64,000 bases of DNA from Candidatus Bathycorpusculum sp. (GCA_009778385.1 WRJX01000104.1:62001-126000); one strand, 5' to 3'. Counted from the stretch's first letter, positions 24,610-34,214 are shown. Notes: generated by a model from the sequence alone, not told the origin. A program made the numbers and translations.

Positions 24610-26403
24610 TTAGAGAGGTAATACTCCGCCCCAGAACAAGGTTTTTTTACGCATCAATTTAACGTATTCTTTAAGCACAGTAATTTCTGCTTCAGTTAAA
24701 TCGTCTAAGTGATTAGTGAACAATTTTTTGACATCATCTTCAGGAATTTTCACAAAAAGAACATCACGTTCAAAGATATGCCTACCTGCAATGGGTTTAT
24801 CCATAGAGATCGCCACTTGTTCACCTGCTTTAGCCTCACTGATTGCTTTACCTTCATCTTGAACCTGTTGAATTTCGCCAAGATCAGAACTATCTTCTAC
24901 ACGCATAAGCGATACCTTTGGCTTTACTCGGCCACCTTGAATTTCTACACCTACAACTAAAGGTTTGGCTCTACGGAAAATGCAATTGGGTAACACCATT
25001 AGTTTGCCAGGTTTAACAAGGGCATTAAATTCTTCTTCATTACTGCGTTCACGTTTCTCTTTAACCCATTTAAGATAGTTGTCGATAAGATTGTAAATAA
25101 TTGGATCACGGAAGATTTTAACACCGTTAGCTTCAGCTTCTTCCTCAGCGTCAGGCAAAGTTTTCACGCCAAAAGCCAAAATTGCACCCACAAGTGGATC
25201 ATGTTGCTTAACTACGGATGCCTCTATAACATCACGTTTACTTATGTCGCCTACGTCTGCGCTTCGAACTTGTACATTATTTGCTTTGAGAATTTCAGCC
25301 ATAGCCTCAAGTGAACCTAAAGTGTCTGCTTTGGCGATAACACCATCAATTTCTTTGGTAATTCTAACTCTGCCAACTTCCTCAGTAATAAGGTCACAAT
25401 ACTTGGCTACATTTTCACCTTGGGGCACTGCAAGCAATGGGGCACCAGCCAATGCGTCCTCAAGACCAGGGGCAACAATTTTCACACCAGCACTTGCATA
25501 GACACAGTCTACGCTAGCAAATTTATCTCGGGGGTCACGCATTTCATCCAATGGTTTAGGTACCAATATCGTACGGACACGAGCAGTGATTGGACCTTGT
25601 TTACCTCCGACTACAACTAGGTCATCTTTGCTCAGAGTTCCATCATAAACAATAGCGTTCAAAGTCATACCCAAACCAGGTTCCTCTTTAACTTCTAAGA
25701 TAGAACCTTTTGCAGGACCGTCAGTTGTTTGAAGACGTTTCTTTAGGAACTGCTGCGTTAAACCAACAAGCACCATAATCAGCTCAGCTAGACCCTCAGC
25801 TGTTTTAGCGCTTGTAGGCACTAAAGCTACGTTTTGGGAGAAATCACGTATGTGGTCAAACCGGTCAGTTTTAAAACCTAACCTGCTAAAATCACCCATG
25901 ACACGATATAGGCGATTGTCAACTTCTTGCTGGACAAAACTAGACTGTTTAGCGTATGACTGCAAAAACGGCTGACCCTGTGTTGACTTCCATCCAGGAA
26001 CACGGTCAATCTGATTAACCGCCACAATAAAGGGAGTTTTACGTGCTTTAAGAATTTCAAGACATTCAAAAGTTTGGGCCTCAAAACCACGCAAAGAGTT
26101 AACGACAAGAATTGCAATATCTGCAACACTACCACCTCTACGCCTAAGATTAGTAAATGCTTCATGACCAGGTGTATCTACAATGAGTAAACCTGGAATC
26201 TCAATACCTGTCTTAAAAGTGGACATGTAAGGACCGATAAGTTGTTTTAGGGTTTCAACTGGGAAAAAGCTAGCACCTATATGTTGGGTCATACCTCCTG
26301 CCTCCCGGTTATGAACGTTAGTTTTACGAAGTTCATCAAGCAGCGAAGTTTTGCCCGCGTCGACATGCCCTAGAACACAAACAATTGGTTGACGAATTGG
26401 CAC
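24610..26403 (-). CDS. infB: translation initiation factor aIF5B
   Basis: Ribosome-subunit-joining GTPase, 597 aa, normal for archaeal aIF5B. G1 GHVDAGKTS (residues 12-20), switch GGMTQHIGAS, G3 DTPGHEAF (~75). The G4 motif reads NQID instead of NKID. Domain II begins around KGSILEVKEEPGLG, followed by the alpha/beta domain III, the linker helix and C-terminal domain IV (ELVEIQ-like VVGVEIQGGRVKP, FERDVLFV). No intein. A single-gene transcription unit, with its promoter in the AT-rich region to the right. Confidence 0.95.
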   Translation of the reverse strand: MPIRQPIVCVLGHVDAGKTSLLDELRKTNVHNREAGGMTQHIGASFFPVETLKQLIGPYMSTFKTGIEIPGLLIVDTPGHEAFTNLRRRGGSVADIAILVVNSLRGFEAQTFECLEILKARKTPFIVAVNQIDRVPGWKSTQGQPFLQSYAKQSSFVQQEVDNRLYRVMGDFSRLGFKTDRFDHIRDFSQNVALVPTSAKTAEGLAELIMVLVGLTQQFLKKRLQTTDGPAKGSILEVKEEPGLGMTLNAIVYDGTLSKDDLVVVGGKQGPITARVRTILVPKPLDEMRDPRDKFASVDCVYASAGVKIVAPGLEDALAGAPLLAVPQGENVAKYCDLITEEVGRVRITKEIDGVIAKADTLGSLEAMAEILKANNVQVRSADVGDISKRDVIEASVVKQHDPLVGAILAFGVKTLPDAEEEAEANGVKIFRDPIIYNLIDNYLKWVKEKRERSNEEEFNALVKPGKLMVLPNCIFRRAKPLVVGVEIQGGRVKPKVSLMRVEDSSDLGEIQQVQDEGKAISEAKAGEQVAISMDKPIAGRHIFERDVLFVKIPEDDVKKLFTNHLDDLTEAEITVLKEYVKLMRKKTLFWGGVLPL

Positions 26404-26773
26404 GGTACTTTTTCCTCCTTAAATAAATTTGTAGATTTAAATTAATGCAGGTTAGACTAATAAAAATACTTCATTTAATAACTAAGACTATTCATGCCTA
26501 AATACTTTCATTTAATAAAACAAGTCTCTTAATAAAAATTACCTAAAAGATAAAAAAACTCTAATACACTAAACAGGGCAACAATCTAAAACCGAAGACA
26601 AAATCTATCCAGCCTTAGAAACATCAACCGCCAAAAATTAAAAAAAGAGGAAAACACACACTTCCACCATTGCGCACCATCAATGTTGAATCTAAAGGCG
26701 CAATATTGTTGTTACTGTTCTATCTTTTAAATGGACCACACACTTTTTTCAAGGTTAGAAGTGTGTGTCTTAG
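26404..26773. other. intergenic region and left border of a decayed insertion element
   Basis: 370 bp holding the infB promoter region, then ATTGCGC (26669-26675) inverted against GCGCAAT (~26698-26704). Last comes a 9-bp inverted repeat CACACACTT/AAGTGTGTG (26737-26745 and 26759-26767) immediately before the transposase remnant. The latter may be the old element end or a hairpin. No intact gene. Confidence 0.4.
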
Positions 26774-27400
26774 TTGGATGGAGATTGGGAAAAACTCAAA
26801 GTATGGTTGATTAAGAAGCGGTTTGAGGGAATTGCTGTTACAGATATCTGTTCTCAAACACGGGTTGATAGGAAAACGTTCTATCGCTGGTGGAATCGCG
26901 ATCAAACCCAAGGGTGGAGCAAGCTGTAAGAAAAACCAAGAGGCCACCGCTTTAGTCCTGAAGTGGATAAAATTTTGAAAGCTAAAATCATTAAACTGCG
27001 CACAAAATATGAGTGGGGTCCAAAAAAGATAACGGGTTATCTTTCCCATAGAGGCTTTGAGGTAGATAATAATCAAGTCTACAAAATCATCTGTCAAGCA
27101 GGCCTAAACCACCCCCTAACAAAACCTAGAAAGACCAACTGGGGAACCAAACGCTTTGAGCGAGAGCATTGTAATAGTTTATGGCAGACCGATTTCAAGT
27201 TATGCAATGAGGATTACTGGATGATCAGCTACCAAGACGTTCATTCACGCTTTATCACGGGTCGATAAAGATTTGGAGCCCTACCGGTGAGAACGCTATG
27301 CTGCTGCTTGATAGGGTGGTTAGGAAGTATGGATCCCCGAAGTAGATTTTAACTAAATCAAGGCACACAGTTTAAACCTCCCGAGGGGAAGTTTCTGCGT
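26774..27400 (+). pseudogene. IS481-type DDE transposase, broken by stops and frameshifts
   Basis: The first frame reads an HTH-like segment (IAVTDICSQTRVDRKTFYRW), is interrupted by TAA at 26927-26929, and resumes in the same frame through KYEWGPKKITGYLSHRG and the catalytic-core start LWQTDFKLC (first Asp) and DVHSRFITG. A stop follows at 27266. After a shift to another frame comes SPTGENAMLLLDRVVRKYG, then a further stop and shift to NQGTQF (second-Asp region of the family). At least two stops and two frameshifts make it inactive. The surrounding inverted repeat may be its old end. Confidence 0.8.
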
Positions 27401-27661
27401 TTAGAACCTCACTGTACAGAGCGGGGTATTTACCTTGTTACCAAAAGAGGTACGTTTTAACATACTCGCGTGCGCCAAGACTTTCTCGACTGTATCTTAA
27501 CGCAAAAAATGAAGTTTTTATCACATATAGTGTTGACGTTTTGTACCACGTTTTACTGAAATGATGATATAGCTTAAATAATTCAGGACAATAAAGATAA
27601 ACGATAAATAACGACTCGCGACAAAAATGAGAAAAATATAAGTTCTGCTGTACCGTCAAAG

Positions 27662-28294
27662 TTGACTTTCTGCATTCATATCGATTTTAGTGCCCCTTAC
27701 CGCGAACATCTTGAAAAAGTGAAAAACAACGCATATAACAATTTTGATGACTATGATAGAAAACAGAGGACACCCATAGCCACTCACCTTGAACCCGGAG
27801 GAAACTACGTTTTAAGAAACGAACATTCAACACATTACAATGATATTGCGAATTTTTGTATTTCTGTTATAGATGAGCCGGAAACGGAGAGTAATCGTAA
27901 CAGTTTTTTAGAGACACTTAACGCCAAGCTTAGAGTCGAAGGCAAGAATAAGATTAACTATATTCAAGTAGATCGAACATCTAACGGCAGTATTATGGTT
28001 TTGGTTACAATTTTCACTTTTATAGCAAGCATTAGTGGCTTTGTTCAGACGATTAATATGATAAAAAAGTTTATTGAAGAATACATGTCCGCTGAACTAA
28101 AAAAGAAATATAGTGGAGACATTGTTGTTGTTAATGTATCCACAGATGCTGTCAATGAAATAGGTAAAGAACAACCGAAAAATATCATCCATAAACGAGA
28201 TGGCTTCTTCTATTATCTGTTCGCTTCAAACATTGCACTTGTCGCATTTATCATAGCTCTTGTTTGGAAAGCAGTTACCGGAACATATTTTTAA
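27662..28294 (+). CDS. unknown two-transmembrane protein beside the transposase remnant
   Basis: A 210-aa protein that I cannot assign. The first ~110 residues are soluble and charged (HLEPGGNYVLRNEHSTH). A hydrophobic stretch lies around residues 116-140 (MVLVTIFTFIASISGFVQT), then a Lys-rich amphipathic segment and a beta-rich piece (GDIVVVNVSTDAV), and a C-terminal TM (residues ~183-208) ends at the stop. The TTG start at 27662 has no ribosome-binding site. The frame is open for about 60 bp upstream, but no ATG is found, so the N-terminus may be lost or start at a rare codon. Its setting next to a dead insertion element and far from operons suggests accessory DNA. Confidence 0.5.
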   Translation: MTFCIHIDFSAPYREHLEKVKNNAYNNFDDYDRKQRTPIATHLEPGGNYVLRNEHSTHYNDIANFCISVIDEPETESNRNSFLETLNAKLRVEGKNKINYIQVDRTSNGSIMVLVTIFTFIASISGFVQTINMIKKFIEEYMSAELKKKYSGDIVVVNVSTDAVNEIGKEQPKNIIHKRDGFFYYLFASNIALVAFIIALVWKAVTGTYF

Positions 28295-28485
28295 TAAAAA
28301 TCCCAATTTTTTGTAAATTACTAAACCTGAAAATAATCCGGCAAAGATGAAACTCTCAAAAGTGCAATATGAGCAAATCAACCTTTTGCCGTCACAAATG
28401 CCGCATAAATCAAGGGAAAAACTGACCTTGAATTATCAAAAAGTCCTCTTAAAAGGCGTAATTTTTGGTAACAAAGCTTCAAAAA

Positions 28486-28682
28486 ATGGGAGGTAATGTA
28501 ATCAGAGATAGTGAGGGTAATGTGCATCTCGTAGATAGTGAGGGATTATTTTTGGTGCAAAAGGTGCTGTAGTTATTTGTGTGGGTATTGTGGTTGCAGT
28601 GGTGGGTGTAGTTATAGTGGTTATGTTTTTTTATGTCCAAAAAAGAAGGGCATATTTAGAGCAAAAATTACGTAGTAATTGA
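28486..28682 (+). pseudogene. small single-TM protein gene split by a -1 frameshift
   Basis: ATG 28486 opens a frame (MGGNVIRDSEGNVHLVDSEG) that stops at 28572. A -1 shift in the TTTTT run (28549-28553) would join it to a frame encoding a strongly hydrophobic helix of about 20 residues, followed by FFYVQKRRAYLEQKLRSN and TGA at 28680-28682. Together they give a plausible ~65-aa membrane protein with a basic tail. Sequence error, decay or true frameshifting cannot be told apart. No homologue recognised. Confidence 0.35.
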
Positions 28683-28774
28683 AATCTTTTGCCTTCTTAT
28701 TTTACTACGCCAATTTTGTATCACTATCGTTTTGGACACTTAAATGAAAGAATCATAGGTTGTTATAAAGAGGA

Positions 28775-29896
28775 TTACTTTTTCTTTTTACCTGCGCTAG
28801 CTGCCATGTTTGGTCCAGCTTCGAGTTTAGTAGGTAAATATTTGTCTACAATGTAAGTTAAACCGTAGCGGCTGAAAGCTTCGAGTTCGGTCTTTCGTCG
28901 AATTTTAAGGAATGTTGCGATTTCACGTTGCCATATGGGGTCATTTTGGTACCGGGGGTCTTTTTGTAGTTCATAGAGGCGTTTAATATCCACTTCATCC
29001 AATGGGTCAGTTGGTAATTTGTATTCGATGATGTCACTTGCCCAAACGCCGCTCCAAACTGCATCGGGAGTGTTTAGGTCTCGTAGGTGTGCAGCGTTAG
29101 CTGAACCTGAAATGATAACCTGTGCGATGTGCATTCCCCACGGGTCACCGTCAGTTAAGATAAAGACGGGCAGGTTAAGTTCATCATTCAAGCGTCGTAT
29201 GAAGCTGCGAGTTTGCCTTGGAGCTTGACCACCACATGAGATTAAGAGTGATTTGTGTTTGCTGTGAACGCTTTCTTCAATAAACCTAGTGAAAAGTGCA
29301 CCCTTCTCTATGGCTATGACTTTATCGGCAGTAGTTTTAAGAAACTCTGAAGAGGTTATTGCGGGCCCAATGAGTACGCCGTCTGGGTGGCTGGTTAAGT
29401 TAACTGATTTTCCTTCATAACCTGGAACAGTGTATGCTATATCTAAATCGCCAAATATGGCGCTGCGTTCTTCTGGAAAAATGTTAAAATCTTCTCGGGC
29501 AAAACCTGTAAGAGTTTCAAGATCAGTGATAATGTTATTTGATTCTTGCTGGTCAGAAAAAGTCATTTCATATGCTTGAGCAGAGTAGTAGACATCTCTT
29601 AAAGTAGAAGTTTTACGTTGACTAGTAAGTTCGTTACTAAACATTGCAACCCAGGCGAGCTGAGTAAAGGGTTTAATGTGTCGGATGTTTCGGGTGCTTC
29701 GTCCGACAAATTTTTCACCTAAAATATACTGGCGCAAGTGTTCGTCATAGGTGATGTTTTCAGTGCTTCGGCTGGGCATGTTAACTGTTGGAAAGACACC
29801 TTGATCAAGCTGATTGTATACTGAAGTGCCAAAGGTTTTAAGCCCTTTGAGGACTTCTTGTTTTCTTTCAGAAATCTTAGCTTTCTTCTGTGCCAT
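28775..29896 (-). CDS. top6A: DNA topoisomerase VI subunit A
   Basis: The Spo11-related subunit that cuts both DNA strands and passes another duplex through. The catalytic tyrosine lies in TLRDVYYSAQ (Tyr103 or 104). The TOPRIM fold follows, with Glu in FPEERSAIFGDL and the DGD metal site in ILTDGDPWGMHIA. The 373-aa length is normal. The Lys-rich C-terminus ends GKKKK. Its start overlaps the end of top6B by 20 bp, the usual archaeal gene order. Confidence 0.96.
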   Translation of the reverse strand: MAQKKAKISERKQEVLKGLKTFGTSVYNQLDQGVFPTVNMPSRSTENITYDEHLRQYILGEKFVGRSTRNIRHIKPFTQLAWVAMFSNELTSQRKTSTLRDVYYSAQAYEMTFSDQQESNNIITDLETLTGFAREDFNIFPEERSAIFGDLDIAYTVPGYEGKSVNLTSHPDGVLIGPAITSSEFLKTTADKVIAIEKGALFTRFIEESVHSKHKSLLISCGGQAPRQTRSFIRRLNDELNLPVFILTDGDPWGMHIAQVIISGSANAAHLRDLNTPDAVWSGVWASDIIEYKLPTDPLDEVDIKRLYELQKDPRYQNDPIWQREIATFLKIRRKTELEAFSRYGLTYIVDKYLPTKLEAGPNMAASAGKKKK

Positions 29897-31418
29897 ATTT
29901 TTGCACGCTCTTCAATAGTTTATCTACATCAGGTCGTCTAGTTTGCCCAGACAATGTGGTTGAAAATTCTGCGATTCTAGGCAGGTACTTGCTAAAAATA
30001 CTAAGCCGCTTCTTTTCCATGTGTACGTGTTCTTGGCGGGTTAAAAAGTGTGAAAGCTGCCTTGAAACTTCACGAATCGCGTTTGCTTCTTCCTTACGAA
30101 CTTCAATACGGTCAGAAATAAATTCTTTACCAACTGTCTTGTAAGGTACCTTTGTGCTACAAACATGAATAACAATAGCAATAGGCATATCTGGAGTTAC
30201 TTTATAGCGCCGCCAATTCATAGCTGAAATAACTTTGTAAGCTACATCACTTGCTTCATCATAAAGGAGCGGAATTTTGTTAGCAAAACGATAAATCACA
30301 AAACCACCCGTTCTAGGAACGTTACCACCATATGCAATAGCCATTTCTACAATGAATGGGTGGCCAGCATATGTAGATGGTCTACGTTGGTGAACTACTA
30401 GGTATTCAGGGCTTAATTCTTTCGTAACACCCGCTTTAAGCAGTTCCTCACCTAGCGGTGATAGGCAGTTTGCGTCTGGAGGTAAGAAATCTTTATAGCG
30501 TTTTAGATTTTGCATTAATTTGACTATTTCTTCATGTGAAAGTTTTTTTGGGCTTTTACTAATTGGGATTTCTGCGAAGTCAAGGAATTTTTGAGCGGTA
30601 ATTTCGCCTACTCTATGAAAGTGTTGCCTAAGGAAGGTAGACATGTTAGTGCAGGTAGTTACTTGGATGAGACGTTGTAGTAACTCTACGTCTACTCCGT
30701 AGGGGTGTGGATGAGTCTCTGTTGGAGGGTCAGGCATTATAGTTGTAGCACGGGTAAACTTGTAGAGTCTTCCTTTTGGATCAACAAAGGTAATGTTTGC
30801 ATACGGATTGACCATTGCAGTTTGTTTGAAGTATTCAATGATTTTGGGCATTGCCCGCAAGTAGTCGCCTTCAAGGGTGAATTCAATGATTGTTCCACGC
30901 CAACCGTCTTTGTTGGTTATGACTTTGCGGTCTAAAATTATGGGTTTGTTTCGTTGGATATCAATCATTAATTTGAAGCTGTAAATTTTTTCTTGACCGG
31001 TACTTGAGGTTATCATTACGGGTTTGTGTGTTGTAATTTGTCCATAAAGGACAGCCATTTTTCCGCCTAAACCAAATGTACCTCTTGCCTGCTTATGTTT
31101 GTATTTTGAGCCATAGAGAACTTGGCCAAAAGCTGAGGGTATAAACCGTGGTTGGATACCACTGCCGTTGTCTTGGACACGGAGTTTATAGATTTGGGTA
31201 TCCTTAGTAGCTTCTGATTCAAAAGATAAACGTACATAGACATCTGGAGGGATCTTTTGACTTTCGGCAGCGTCAAGAGAATTTTCCACCACTTCGCGGA
31301 TTGCTACGAAGATACTTCTTGACGGATTAGTTAAGCCTGCGATGTCTCGGTTTCGGTAGAAAAAGTCCGATACACTCATTTCTTCAAACGTTGCTTGAGA
31401 CACGGTTCGCTTACCCAC
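29877..31418 (-). CDS. top6B: DNA topoisomerase VI subunit B
   Basis: ATPase subunit of topoisomerase VI, 513 aa. GHKL motifs: REVVENSLDAAE (N box), VQDNGSGIQP (G1) and GTFGLGGKMAVLYGQ (G2). A helix-two-turn-helix insert around DFAEIPISKSPKKLSHEE and the transducer domain with the conserved Lys in CSTKVPYKTVGKEF follow. Probable box A TAATAAATATAC (complement of 31452-31463) lies about 40 bp upstream of the start. Co-transcribed with top6A. Confidence 0.96.
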   Translation of the reverse strand: MGKRTVSQATFEEMSVSDFFYRNRDIAGLTNPSRSIFVAIREVVENSLDAAESQKIPPDVYVRLSFESEATKDTQIYKLRVQDNGSGIQPRFIPSAFGQVLYGSKYKHKQARGTFGLGGKMAVLYGQITTHKPVMITSSTGQEKIYSFKLMIDIQRNKPIILDRKVITNKDGWRGTIIEFTLEGDYLRAMPKIIEYFKQTAMVNPYANITFVDPKGRLYKFTRATTIMPDPPTETHPHPYGVDVELLQRLIQVTTCTNMSTFLRQHFHRVGEITAQKFLDFAEIPISKSPKKLSHEEIVKLMQNLKRYKDFLPPDANCLSPLGEELLKAGVTKELSPEYLVVHQRRPSTYAGHPFIVEMAIAYGGNVPRTGGFVIYRFANKIPLLYDEASDVAYKVISAMNWRRYKVTPDMPIAIVIHVCSTKVPYKTVGKEFISDRIEVRKEEANAIREVSRQLSHFLTRQEHVHMEKKRLSIFSKYLPRIAEFSTTLSGQTRRPDVDKLLKSVQKYGTEES

Positions 31419-31776
31419 TTCCAGTTTAAAGTTGCCTATATTTTCCGTAGTATATTTATTACTTGTTCTTTAAGTTAACTGAGGTTCAAGATTAAACTAT
31501 TCATTTTTAAAAAGCACAGAAAATAAGGATATGTACTTTTTTGCTACAAACAAGTATAAAAAACAGGCAAAAACAAACGTAAATTAATTCATCGTCATAA
31601 TTGACAGAAGCACTAGATTTTTCAGGTTTACAGATTGCACTTCATGATTATATCTTTCACGTGAACCTTGTTTCTTTTTACAACAAACTGCTTAAAAAAA
31701 CACCAGAAAAAACCTCTAAACCCAAAATTTAACGCTTAAACTATCTTATAAGGCAATAATTTAAAATAACCCCTTA
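31419..31776. other. divergent promoter region
   Basis: 358 AT-rich bp between top6B and the small membrane protein gene. A TATA-like stretch serves top6B (31452-31463, minus strand) and another (CTTATAAGG, ~31743-31751) serves the rightward gene. No further gene seen. Confidence 0.45.
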
Positions 31777-32022
31777 ATGTTTAATGTAGCAATTAACTTC
31801 AACAACACGGTTGGAACTAAAAAGATGAGCGAAACCGACTCTTACTGGGTAACTTTAGTTGAAAAAATAGTTGGAATAATCCTAATTATCATCAGCGGAT
31901 TAATGCTCTACTACACTGCAACAACTACCGCTCTAGGAACATACAACACAATGTTCGGAGTCTTAGGAGCAGTTGTCTTAATCGTTGGCATTTTCCTATT
32001 GATCGTTAGACCACCAGAATAA
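31777..32022 (+). CDS. small membrane protein with two TM segments
   Basis: 81 aa from ATG 31777, or 65 aa from ATG 31825 (MSETDSYWVTLVEK). TATA-like CTTATAAGG sits about 27 bp before 31777, which would suit a leaderless start there, while the internal ATG gives a tidier protein; I cannot decide. Two hydrophobic helices (around IVGIILIIISGLMLYY and MFGVLGAVVLIVGIFLLIV) are joined by a short Thr-rich loop. The family is not recognised. Isolated gene. Confidence 0.55.
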   Translation: MFNVAINFNNTVGTKKMSETDSYWVTLVEKIVGIILIIISGLMLYYTATTTALGTYNTMFGVLGAVVLIVGIFLLIVRPPE

Positions 32023-32748
32023 AGGCAGTCAACCAACTCTAATCCTCAATTTTATAAGAGTTTTCATTGTTGACACAAATCGGTTATTTCATTTCCAGGC
32101 GCCCTAGTTTGTGTTAATTTTTTTTTGTTTTCTTTTAATCAACCGCATCGTTAACATTAACACATATATAATTAAAACTAAGTTCCTTGAAGAAAATATC
32201 AGATTCTGCGCCTAATAATGTCACCACACCAGATATTTGAAACACAGCACTATTCAATAAGCAATGTAATTATATTGTTATCTTCTTTTACTGCTCCTAC
32301 GGACTTTAACTTACCAATCCATTACTCTATCAGATTATGTTAATACCAGTAATTCTGACAACACATCAACAAGTATATCATAAAATTGTCGATTCGACAA
32401 GTTAACTCTAACTTCAAAACAATCCACAATAGCCTAACTTGAGCTTGAAACACATGTCTCTGACAAAACGTTAGGAACGGATGAATCATACAACACTTCA
32501 GAATAGGAACTCAAACAGCTAAAATCCGTATGGCAAATTTCTGAACCTGACTTCAAAAGCAAATTGAATAAATTAACCATCCATTTGAGTATTTACAGAA
32601 AACTTGGGATTTTCCTTCAAGTAGACAAAACACCCTAAACACTCAAGCAACTACTTGGCAATTTTAATACCATAAATCAAATTAAATTTATAATAAATTA
32701 CATTTAATAAATGAAAAATAGATTTGGGTAAACTAATTTTTGGTGAAA
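32023..32748. other. 726-bp AT-rich region without an intact gene
   Basis: Between the small membrane gene and the end of the ribosomal operon. Around 32430-32640 one plus-strand frame stays protein-like over ~65 codons except for a single TAG (for example SVWQISEPDFKSKLNKLTI), which could be a decayed gene. Elsewhere I see only AT-rich DNA. Confidence 0.35.
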
Positions 32749-32979
32749 TTAGTAGAAATTGAGTGATTCTTTGCGTTTTTCTGCTTCTTCGTAGAACCGT
32801 AACACATCGTCTACTATTTCCACGTTTGAAAGCAGCATACGTCTGCAACAGTAGCGCTTGATACCAAGACTGTCAAGCACATCGCTTGCATTTTCACCTG
32901 TCTTGATGCGCCTTGCGAATTCTTCCCATTTGTCTCCAACCAGTTTACCGCAGGTGAAGCATCTTACGGGAATTATCAC
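32749..32979 (-). CDS. rpoN: DNA-directed RNA polymerase subunit N (Rpo10)
   Basis: Small zinc-binding RNAP subunit homologous to eukaryotic RPB10. It starts at GTG 32979 (AAGGTGA about 10 nt upstream), giving 76 aa: [20 protein letters not shown] with the CxxC pair, and [20 protein letters not shown] with the CC pair, together the family's atypical zinc site. Reading further upstream would run into rps9 and is not real. Last gene of the rps13-to-rpoN operon. Confidence 0.95.
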   Translation of the reverse strand: MIIPVRCFTCGKLVGDKWEEFARRIKTGENASDVLDSLGIKRYCCRRMLLSNVEIVDDVLRFYEEAEKRKESLNFY

Positions 32980-32992
32980 TTTCTTTTTCACC

Positions 32993-33403
32993 TTACCTGT
33001 AACTTTTCTGTTCCTTTGCGCGAGCGCCGGCTCCACCGAACTTTTTGGTTTCTTTAGCTCTGGAGTCACCAACAATCATTGTTCGGTCGTATTCACTAAA
33101 GACTGTGCGTAGATGAGTGCTTTTTGTCCATTTAAGTAAGGCATTTGCGACTGCCATGCGAGCTGCTTCTGCTTGACCCATGAAACCGCCACCGCTAGTT
33201 TGAACATCAAGATCTACTTGTTTCCAGACGTCTCCACCTGCTTGTAGAAGTGGCTCCATGATCTTCTCGCGTGCAATGTGAGGTTCGTAAATTTCAACGG
33301 GGGTTAGATTTATACGCACTTTGCCTATGCCTTGTTTCACTACTGCACGTGCAGTAGCTGTTTTTCGTTTTCCGCTAACAACTATTACTTTCTTTGCTGG
33401 CAT
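32993..33403 (-). CDS. rps9: 30S ribosomal protein uS9
   Basis: 136 aa. [19 protein letters not shown] at the N-terminus, [21 protein letters not shown] in the middle, and a basic tail ending in KEQKSYR, the C-terminal extension that reaches the ribosomal P site. Start ATG 33403 has AAGGTGA at the right spacing; the ATG two codons upstream overlaps that site. It starts 2 bp before the end of rpl13. Confidence 0.96.
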   Translation of the reverse strand: MPAKKVIVVSGKRKTATARAVVKQGIGKVRINLTPVEIYEPHIAREKIMEPLLQAGGDVWKQVDLDVQTSGGGFMGQAEAARMAVANALLKWTKSTHLRTVFSEYDRTMIVGDSRAKETKKFGGAGARAKEQKSYR

Positions 33404-33405
33404 AA

Positions 33406-33846
33406 TCATTCACCTTGGTTCCATCCGATTTCTTTTGATAGTTCACCTAAAGTAAAGGATGGCCCCTTAAGTTTTGAAGCTTGAGCTTCTTCGAATTGGA
33501 TTGTTTGTTGGTTTTTAAATTCTAATGGGATACCCATGAAGACTTTTAAACGTTTAAATGCTGTTTTACCCTTTGGCTGACGATAAGGTAACATACCTCG
33601 AACAGTTTTTTTGAGCATTCTGTCGGGTCTGCGGTAGTGAAATGGTCCACGTTCAGGTGCACCCACTTCAAGGAAGAGGTGTGCCTCTGCAATTTTGCTT
33701 TTCTTTTTTCCTGAATAAATCGCTTTTTCAGCGTTAAGAATGGTTACGTGTTCACCGTTTAGCAACAGCTTTGCAATGTTGCTTGACATCCGGCCAATGA
33801 TTAAGCCGTCAGCGTTTACATAAATTACTTGGGATTTTGTTGACAT
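33406..33846 (-). CDS. rpl13: 50S ribosomal protein uL13
   Basis: 146 aa. YVNADGLIIGRMSSNIAKLL, then RGPFHYRRPDRMLKKTVRGM, LPYRQPKGKTAFKRLKVF and MGIPLEF, the characteristic uL13 stretch. Start ATG 33846 (MSTKSQVI) is chosen over one three codons upstream, which would overlap rpl18e. Co-transcribed in the canonical archaeal order. Confidence 0.96.
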   Translation of the reverse strand: MSTKSQVIYVNADGLIIGRMSSNIAKLLLNGEHVTILNAEKAIYSGKKKSKIAEAHLFLEVGAPERGPFHYRRPDRMLKKTVRGMLPYRQPKGKTAFKRLKVFMGIPLEFKNQQTIQFEEAQASKLKGPSFTLGELSKEIGWNQGE

Positions 33847-33851
33847 ACATT

Positions 33852-34214
33852 TCACCGGATAATTTTTATGTTTGAACCTTTGGGGTTATCTGCAACAAGT
33901 TCAGGTATTGTTACATACTTTGCGTTTATAGCGTCAAGCTTTGCTTTTGCCATTTCTGAAATGCTAAAAGCAGCCACTGTAATTGGGTGGGTTAATGAAC
34001 CTGTTCCAAGGATTTTTCCGGGAACTACAACTATATCTGCGCGTTTTGTGTTCCTGTTTATGCTACTCAGGTTCACTGCAACACGTCGAGAGCGTGGTTG
34101 AGCTAACTGTTCAGCTACAGCTAACCAAATTGGTGCATCTTTTTCTCTGCTCTCTTTCTTTAATTGTTTGATGAGCTGAATTAATTCGGGATTGGTTGAT
34201 TCTGTTTGTATCAT
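33852..34214 (-). CDS. rpl18e: 50S ribosomal protein eL18
   Basis: 120 aa, archaeal/eukaryotic-specific large-subunit protein. Family pattern: ELIQLIKQLKKESREKDAPI, RRVAVNLSSINRNTK, VVPGKILGTGSLTHPITVAA and KYVTIPELVADNPKGSNIKI. Overlaps the end of rpoD by 4 bp (translational coupling). Confidence 0.96.
   Translation of the reverse strand: MIQTESTNPELIQLIKQLKKESREKDAPIWLAVAEQLAQPRSRRVAVNLSSINRNTKRADIVVVPGKILGTGSLTHPITVAAFSISEMAKAKLDAINAKYVTIPELVADNPKGSNIKIIR

Noticed and set aside
26737-26767. Inverted repeat CACACACTT/AAGTGTGTG as a CRISPR or toxin-antitoxin signal
   Set aside because: Only one copy with a 13-nt loop; it borders a transposase remnant, so an element end or simple hairpin is likelier.
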